Position numbers and translations under genes: made by a program
Assembly: GCF_963855985.1 (NCBI RefSeq)
Contig: NC_087095.1
Span: 7,016,001-7,080,000, forward strand
From: Ostrinia nubilalis
Lineage: Eukaryota; Arthropoda; Insecta; Lepidoptera; Crambidae
Length of the DNA: 64,000 bases
Direction: 5' to 3'
The notes under the pieces: model-generated
What the model saw: only the letters and a program-made list of their open reading frames with translations
Told to the model about the DNA's origin: nothing
Database searches by the model: none
In this document: positions 58,121 to 64,000 of the stretch, one piece after another
Layout of the letters: every line of letters begins with the position of its first letter
Position numbering within the stretch: the first letter of the stretch is position 1

Positions 58121-58239
58121 TAGGGATCTCTCCCTAGGGATCCATAGGGATCCCTTACCCTCAACGTCATAGCTTCTGCTATGACGTTGAGGGTAACGGA
58201 GATCTGCAGTGACGTTCAATGTTACTGCAGATCTCCGTT
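58121..58239. other. Three back-to-back hairpins
   Basis: Hairpin 1: AGGGATCC (58136-58143) with GGATCCCT (58148-58155), preceded by TAGGGA/TCCCTA. Hairpin 2: a 19-bp exact stem, 58155-58173 with 58178-58196 (TACCCTCAACGTCATAGC), loop TTCT. Hairpin 3: 58195-58213 with 58221-58239 (AACGGAGATCTGCAGT), one mismatch, 7-nt loop. The outer half of hairpin 3 is RTE sequence (its frame reads LLQISVDAKAHRQLNRQIWK). The array therefore sits exactly at the 5' end of the LINE copy. Confidence 0.9.
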
Positions 58240-59753
58240 GACGCTAAAGCACATCGGCAGCTCAATAGACAGATATGGAAGTCCTTGCGACATGATGTTC
58301 GCAACTTTAATACAAATAGTATTAAAGAGGCGATAGAGCGGAACCAAGGCTCGAAAGTGTTCGCAAGAGACAACTCTATTGGTTGAAGCTAGCTGACGAA
58401 GCTGAAGACTGCTGAAGATAGTGTAACGTCAACAAAAGCCGAGGTTCTGGGTGAGATTGAAAAGTTTTATGGACAGCTATATACCTCGACGAAGATGTTG
58501 TGGATATCAGCATTATCAGCCTATACGAGATTAGGATGGCTCGCAAACACCTAAAGAACAACAAGGCACCGGTGATGACGGAATAACCTCGGAGCTTCTG
58601 AACGCGGGTAGAACATCGACATTGAAGTCAAGTCCTTCAGAGACTATTTAACTTCGTCTTACTCCAGGGAACAACGCCAGAGGCACGGAACAGAAGTGTG
58701 GTGGTACTCTTCTTCAAGAAAGGGGATAAAACCTTGCTGAAGAATTACTGACCCATCTCGCTTCTGACACATGTCTACAAGCTGTTTTCGAAAGTTATCA
58801 CGAATGATCTCGCGCGTAGGTTCGATGACTTCCAGCCTTCCGAACAAGCCGGTTTCTGAAAAGTATCGGTACATATCGAGGTGCTGAAGTGCTTGTACAG
58901 AAACGCCACCATGTTGGTCCGAGTACAGGAGTGGAGTACGAGGGCGATTCATCTGCAGCGAGGCATGAGGGAGATGTTATATCTCCGGATCTTCGAAACT
59001 ATTCACCGCTGTATTGGAAGACGCTTTCAAACTCCTTGAATAGAAAGGATTCGGCATAAACATCAACGACGAGTACATCACTCACCTTCGGTTTGCCGAC
59101 GATATTGTGTGGTCATGGAAAATTCAGTGGGAGACCTCGGCACAATGCACGATGACCTTAATCTCCCAAAAGGTAGACCTTCGGGTGAACAACATGGAAA
59201 AACGAAGCTTTTGTCGAATGTCTATGTTGCGCCCTACCCAGTTTCCGTTAGGAGCTCGAATATCGAGATTGTTGACAAGTATGTCTACCTCGGACAAACG
59301 TTTCAGCTAGGTAGAGAAAGAGGTCGAATCAAACTTGGCTGGGCAGCGTTCGGGAAACTACACAACATCCTTTCGTCCAAAATATCTCAGTGCCTAAAGA
59401 CGAAAATCTACAATCTGTATGTGTTACCACTGATGATATACGGCTCGAGAACGCGACTTTCTTACTATAGGCCTTATAAATAAGCTCAAAGTTGCACAGC
59501 GTGCTTTGAAGAGGGCTATGCTCGGTTTTTCTGTACAAGAGACAGGGCAAATAATAGGCAGAACTGACAGACGATGGAGCAGCAAGGTTCTGGAGAGGAG
59601 GGCACGTACCGGAAAGCACAACGTGGACTTCATAAAGGTAGCAGGAAAGCACTGGATGCAGACCGCTACCAGCCGGTCATATTGGAAATCATTGGGGGAG
59701 GCCTATGTTCGGCAGTAGACGTCCTATATGGCTGAAATGATGATGATGATGAA
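58210..59753 (+). pseudogene. RTE-clade LINE copy with decayed reverse transcriptase
   Basis: Recognisable blocks in order: WKSLRHDVRNFNTNSIKEAI, ERNQGSKVFARD, EVLGEIEKFYGQLYTSTK, KHLKNNKAPG, SVVVLFFKKGDKTLLKNY (about 58698-58750), ISLLTHVYKLFSKVITNDLA, DDFQPSEQAGF, YITHLRFADDIV (catalytic FADD, about 59074-59110), VDKYVYLGQTFQLG, KLGWAAFGKLHNILSSKISQ, and the C-terminal VAGKHWMQTATSRSYWKSLG before a (ATG)n tail. Many stops and frameshifts separate the blocks. The thumb-to-finger part after QAGF is collapsed by deletion, so it is inactive. It lies inside the element 57501-60198. Imperfectly matching host sequence (GGTAAC(C/T)ATC...ACATTGAAATTAAA) occurs on both sides, near 58016 and 59754. 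Confidence 0.9.
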
Positions 59754-60198
59754 GGTAACTATCCAGATTCAACATCTGAGTAATGAACATTGAAATTAAA
59801 AGTAACATATAAAGTAATGTTACAAAAATGAAATAAATCAAAAACACAATTTTACGAGTATTTTGAAGAAATGTTTCGGATCGAGTAGTGGCAGAATTAA
59901 ATAAAGTCACTTATTGACTTTCTTAGTACAAGTATTTTGAAGCAATGTTTCGCAGTGAGTTGTGGCAGAATTAAATAAAGTCACTTATTCAGTTTTGCCA
60001 CGTAAATTCTACAACAAACAGAGTTGTAATTTATGGTCAATAGTTTCACTCAACTGAAGATATCTTTGGAAATATCATAGATATTGCCACGAGAGAAAGA
60101 CCAAAATATAGGTAACACTTTCTACTATACAAAAAGTGGAAAAAGTGTTTTTTGCCAAAAGTGTCAGTTATTTAATTCTGCCACGACGGTGACGATAT

Positions 60199-61267
60199 GT
60201 ATTTTGAGCTCCAGGTATTTTTAAGGTACAACGTAACCCACGTTGAGGACATAATCCTTTATTTATAAAATACTTAGAATGATCCTCAGACATGTGCTTG
60301 AGAAATCTTCAAAGAGATTACAACGGATTTGCCCCGATCAAACTATGTTTTGAATGATAAGCTAAAATACCTTTCAAGTACTTAAGTACTTTAGGACTTT
60401 CTTAAGTATTTTCATTCAAGTAAATACTTATGTCTATTTTTATACCATTCTTGCGTTCTGTAAGTAGGTATTTAAAAAAATAAATTTTTAAATGAAACGA
60501 AGTTGTATTCCTTTTCAGCCTTCACTTTTAAAATAGAGTTCCTTATTCTTCACGTAAACTTACATTATTTATATTTACACAAGTAAACAAAAGATTTGTT
60601 AGAAAATCATCAGGTTTATTCCACCATAAGCACAAAGATTAGTTAAGCCAACGTCAGTCAAATTAATAATAGAATTTGTACGGCCGATGATCACGAGAGG
60701 ATTACCTCCGTCAGTCGGGCCACGGATTAAACGCGTAACTAATGGTTACAAATATCATTAGTTAAACCACTGATTAAACTGCCTTGCAAAATTAGTTGTC
60801 AGTTTCTACAAAGGAGTCTAAACAAGGTGTAAAATGTAGAGACCAATTTTCAGGGGTGATTAAGAATCGAAAAGAAAAAATGAAATAAAACAAACACACT
60901 TAGTTATTTACATAATTAGAGTAGAAAAAAGAATAAAATCCTTTTACAATGAACACTATGAACAGTTAAATTAAGAAACGCTTTTTAAAATTTTTAAGCA
61001 TTTTTTTTTTGTTTTTAGTACAGACGAATGTGTGTTCGTCTCTACTGGTTCAATCTATTCGATCAGCCAATGCCAAAGCTGGTTCGTTCCAACGGAATAA
61101 CGTCAGTGAACGTTGCAAATGAGGCGAGTGCATATTGCCACCCCCAATTTGACGTTTGAGTCAAATTGAGAATGGCACTAGCAGAGGCTCCGAGCGCGGG
61201 AGCCGCTCCTATAATCCACTCTATTTACGCGCAACCGCACTTAGCTTTCGCTAAAATATAACATAAG
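60199..61267. other. No supported gene
   Basis: AT-rich. Two small hairpins (AGACGAATGTGTGTTCGTCT near 61022 and CAATTTGACGTTTGAGTC/AAATTG near 61146). A GC-richer patch at 61120-61260 has no open frame of note. Confidence 0.35.
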
Positions 61268-61409
61268 CCCGTATTCACAAACATTACTATGAGGTCTCAC
61301 AGTGCGCGAGGACGCATATGGTCACACACGAACCAATCACAGAGCTCTATTCAACGCTGTGCGTTCGATTTGCTGCTTGACATAAGCAAGCATCGTTTGT
61401 GAATACGGG
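61268..61409. mobile_element. 142-bp MITE, CCCGTATTCACAAAC TIRs
   Basis: CCCGTATTCACAAAC (61268-61282) and GTTTGTGAATACGGG (61395-61409) are exact inverted repeats. The middle carries TGCGCGAGGACGCAT, GAACCAATCACAGAGCTC and similar GC-richer words. Typical short lepidopteran MITE, no coding capacity. Confidence 0.85.
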
Positions 61410-62971
61410 TGTTAGTTTATGTATTCTAATAAACTGAGATTAGCTGTTTTGCATGCTGCAAACTTGAGTAGGTAAGTTCTATCGCTGGATCATTCGACTT
61501 TTTGCTTTTTCAACAGAAAATGGAGAAAATTTTCTCGGAAACGTAAAAGCCAATTAGTTTTTTTCACACAACTGTTTGACAGAACAACGTCTGTAAGGTC
61601 AGCTAGTTACCCATAAATTAAATTACAGCAGAAAATATAAAAGGGGTGTCGAATGGCGTACATAATTGATTAGCCGACCAACCCCTCAATGAACCCGAAC
61701 TATTATATTTCTTAATTAAATCCGCGTTGTATCATGTACCGATTGATTAATGTACCGTTTATGCCCACTCCGAAGAAACAGTGGTAGAATTTAAACTTAT
61801 AATTAATCTTGGGGTAGACCACGCCCCGAGTGATTCAATTGAATGGATTAAAATACCCAAAATACAGCTCCTTTGCCTTTTCATCTAAAGAAAGCTCTCA
61901 AGGTATTATAGGCGGATGCCAGATTTTTCTCGTGCTATTCATTATTAAACCTTTTCTTTGTGACATTTTTATAAGCCGACGCGCTACTTGAGGTTAAAAT
62001 ATTACATAATTCATAAATTCACTGTGTAATACATAAGCGACTTTCTGGGAATAATTTGTGGCGTGAAATTGTTACTTCCTTCCATTTAAAGTGGTTCCTA
62101 AATACAATAAGTGTTACTTTCAACAGTCTTATATTTATGTATATTGTATAATGGTCTACAGAACTAAAATTCTCTCGAAGAAAGAGCAAGTTAGGAGAAC
62201 CGTGGAAAACAAAGCAAGCAGATTACACGGCACGAAGCTTATTGTGCTTTTTATCACAAACAAAGATCTGTTTTTAGAGAATGAATGCTTTACAAGGAGA
62301 TTGCATTATGTTTACGTTTAAAAACGTTTATTTTACTCGTTTACAGATATTACTTGATTACTTTATCGAACATGCTCTTAGTCACACATCAACTTAATAT
62401 AAAATTACAAATTTCCTCAATATCTTTTTAAATTTATTACATAAGTCAGATACGTGTTAACTCATTCTACTCATTAACTAACTCATTACGCGTGCAAAAT
62501 TAAACAAACGGCCTCCACGCACCCAGCGTGAGCTTTATGATTTAAATTAATTGAAGATTATAGCTTAGACTGCGCTTAGTTACCTAAAAACTTTGTTTTT
62601 ATAAATCCTTTCATAAGTTGTTTGTAATAGTCTCAACATTTGAAGAATTTTCTTTACCAAGCAGAGCAAAAATTTTTAACCACCGCAAAACATCTGAACA
62701 ATTTGTGAAGTGTTTGAGATTTCGTAATGCAAAGTAAACAGAAGTACCTTTAAAGGCTCACTTTGGGAAGGAAAATACATTTTCTCGGTTATTATGAATT
62801 AACAACAAAACGGCACGTAACATAAGCACAAGGGAAATTAAACAGGTAACACAAGGATGTGAAAATCCAATAAAATGCAAGTCAAACAAGCGCGCAAGGA
62901 GTTCCGTCCATTCACATATTATCATAAGTTAAAATATTTTTAAAAAATCTGAAACTTTGTAAGATTTGAAG
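61410..62971. other. No supported gene
   Basis: AT-rich with no supported coding or repeat feature. A 76-codon frame at 62091-62321 (+) has no recognisable domain. Confidence 0.4.
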
Positions 62972-63004
62972 AGGCTATTGATTTAAACTTTAAATCAATA
63001 GCCT
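62972..63004. other. Perfect 33-bp palindrome
   Basis: AGGCTATTGATTTAAA (62972-62987) and TTTAAATCAATAGCCT (62989-63004) are exact inverted repeats around a single central C. Confidence 0.9.
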
Positions 63005-63077
63005 TTAAATTTTAAAGGAAATCCTACATTAAAAGACAAAAAAATCACAACAACGGCTAAAAATAAGTTTATTTGCA

Positions 63078-63125
63078 AATTCAAATCAAATTCAAAATTA
63101 TTTATTTTCAAACATACGAGTAGGT
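63078..63125 (-). mobile_element. Possible LINE 3' tail
   Basis: CAAATTCAAATCAAATTCAA then TTATTTATTTTCAAA resembles the inverse of the (GATTT)n-tailed 3' ends of lepidopteran LINEs, as at 2390-2545. Only the tail is visible. Confidence 0.35.
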
Positions 63126-63185
63126 TTAAAATATTACGTTTAGTACAATTCATCATCAACTATTTACTGTTAGACATTTCAAATA

Positions 63186-63375
63186 TCCTACTAATAATAT
63201 AAATGCGAAAGTTTGTGTGGATGTTTGTTACTCTTTCACGCAAAAACCACTGAACGGATTTTGATGAAACTTTACAGTATTATTGTTTATAACCCAAAAT
63301 AACATATAGGCTATAATTTATGACGATCTGTGACAAACTAAATTTCACGCGGGTGAAGCCGCGGGCAAAAGCTAG
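63186..63375 (+). mobile_element. Lep1-type Helitron, complete short form
   Basis: It starts TCCTACTAATAATATAAATG, followed by CGAAAGTTTGTGTGGATGTT, CAAAAACCACTGAACGGATT, and ends ACGCGGGTGAAGCCGCGGGC AAAAGCTAG next to T. 5' TC, the 3' GC hairpin and CTAG end are all present. It is 190 bp and encodes nothing. Confidence 0.9.
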
Positions 63376-63908
63376 TTTTATTATAAAAGTGAGCGAAATC
63401 GCACAAAGGGACAGAACGTGTGCAGCTGAAACTATCTTGTACAAAAAAAGTGTAGTTTATTTCGAAAACGTTACGTACGAGTAAACACACGTCTCTTGTT
63501 TACCTTCCCAACTGTGTAACACGGCCGTGATTTCCCCGAAAAGTTGCGAGCGGATTTTGATTACGCTTAGGATTGTCTACTTAGGATTAACAAATCTAAT
63601 TAAGACTTCATATGGATCAAAGGATCAGGTCAGGTCAGGACCTTTGAACTAGACTATTATGTGAATTAGGTAAAAACATTTCTGTTCAGAATAAACAAAC
63701 GAAATATTATGTTTAGTAGGCATTTGAAGGCCTAGATCTAGTGGTCATTAAATCTAGGTACCTATGGGTATTCATAATTTCGGATTGTGGATGAAATCAT
63801 GTGACTGCTGGTATACTTACTTATTAGGTAAATTCAAATTATTAAACTACGTATGTAATATCGCCGTGTAACCTAATAAACCCGTGTAAATAATATCGTA
63901 CTATCATC
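63376..63908. other. No gene seen
   Basis: AT-rich DNA with no supported feature. Confidence 0.4.
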
Positions 63909-64000
63909 AAAAACCGGCCAAGTGCGAGTCGGACTCGCGCACCGAGGGTTCCGTACAAACCTGCAAGGTTTACAAAGTTCGTTCATTACGACAATCGAGT
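63909..64000 (+). mobile_element. Start of a second GGCCAAGTGCGAGTCGGA repeat
   Basis: AAAAACCGGCCAAGTGCGAG TCGGACTCGCGCACCGAGGG TTCCGTAC is the terminus also seen (inverted) at the right end of 47720-48791. The element continues past the window edge. Confidence 0.8.

Larger units (their letters stand above)
57501..60198. mobile_element. 2.7-kb element with 37-bp TIRs and GCCAC motif array
   Basis: Exact 37-bp inverted ends lie at 57501-57537 and 60162-60198, starting ATATCGTCACCGTCGTGGCA. ATAT at both outer edges could be a target duplication. The motif TTATTTA(G/A)TT(T/C)TGCCAC or its complement occurs at about 57515 (-), 57723 (+), 57788 (+), 57850 (+ variant), 59888 (-), 59962 (-), 59985 (+) and 60168 (+). 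Part of the right flank is a 74-bp tandem duplication (59857 and 59931). An RTE LINE occupies 58210-59753. No transposase belongs to the outer element, so it is non-autonomous. Superfamily unassigned. Confidence 0.85.

Noticed and set aside
1..64000. CRISPR array, bacterial operon, plasmid or phage features
   Set aside because: No regularly spaced repeats with unique spacers, no long prokaryotic ORFs. Repeats and composition are those of an insect nuclear genome.

Overview
This window looks like a piece of an AT-rich lepidopteran (moth or butterfly) nuclear genome. The evidence is its repeats: Lep1-type Helitrons (5' TC followed by ACTAATATTATAAATGCG, 3' end GCGGGC...GCTAGT), RTE-clade LINE 3' ends encoding GRPPTRWTDDLVKVAG with (TGA)n or (AACG)n tails, the repeat terminus GGCCAAGTGCGAGTCGGACT, and many short inverted-repeat elements. 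There is no prokaryotic gene organisation, no operon, no CRISPR array and no long ORF. The window is mostly intergenic or intronic DNA shaped by transposons.

Host-gene signals are sparse. (1) A GC-rich minus-strand stretch at 20411-20693 reads like the last coding exon of a gene whose other exons lie at higher coordinates or outside the window. It needs one reading-frame correction in a run of five C. (2) Plus-strand segments at 15078-15124, 15703-15781 and about 16008-16110 have good splice signals and look like a small membrane-protein gene or its relic. (3) A GC-rich block at 29930-30778, ending in a splice-donor-like site, looks like a promoter and 5' UTR exon. It sits between two 106-bp inverted repeats that are nearly identical. 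(4) A second promoter-like stretch lies at 56428-56700.

Mobile elements by region: 0-3 kb holds two small inverted-end elements, a 106-bp direct repeat, and a 5'-truncated RTE end with an 11-bp target-site duplication. 5.3-7.8 kb holds a decayed minus-strand RTE reverse transcriptase bracketed by GGTGGC-motif DNA. 10.4-11.4 kb is a foldback element with 152-bp arms and a Helitron inside, followed by an RTE fragment. 12-14.9 kb holds Lep1, a MITE and a 1.5-kb element with TAGGGTGGAGC ends. 22.3-25.7 kb holds a GTTTTCGTCCA-motif element, a Helitron with internal tandem units, a Tc1-like MITE and an RTE end. 27.5-29 kb is an ATTGCCCA-motif element. 37.2 kb and 42.3-43.1 kb hold TIR elements, the second with TTAA flanks. 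46-48.8 kb holds LINE ends and a 1.07-kb lepidopteran repeat. 51.8-52.3 kb is a perfect 163-bp inverted repeat. 57.5-60.2 kb is a 2.7-kb element with 37-bp TIRs and a TTATTTAGTTTTGCCAC motif array, invaded by an RTE copy that starts with back-to-back hairpins.

The main pattern is a group of non-autonomous DNA elements with one architecture: short perfect ends (three of them TA|GGGT...ACCC|TA) and many dispersed copies of an element-specific 8-17 bp motif, often in mirrored orientation. With the promoter inside an inverted repeat and the perfect long hairpin, these are the parts most worth following up.
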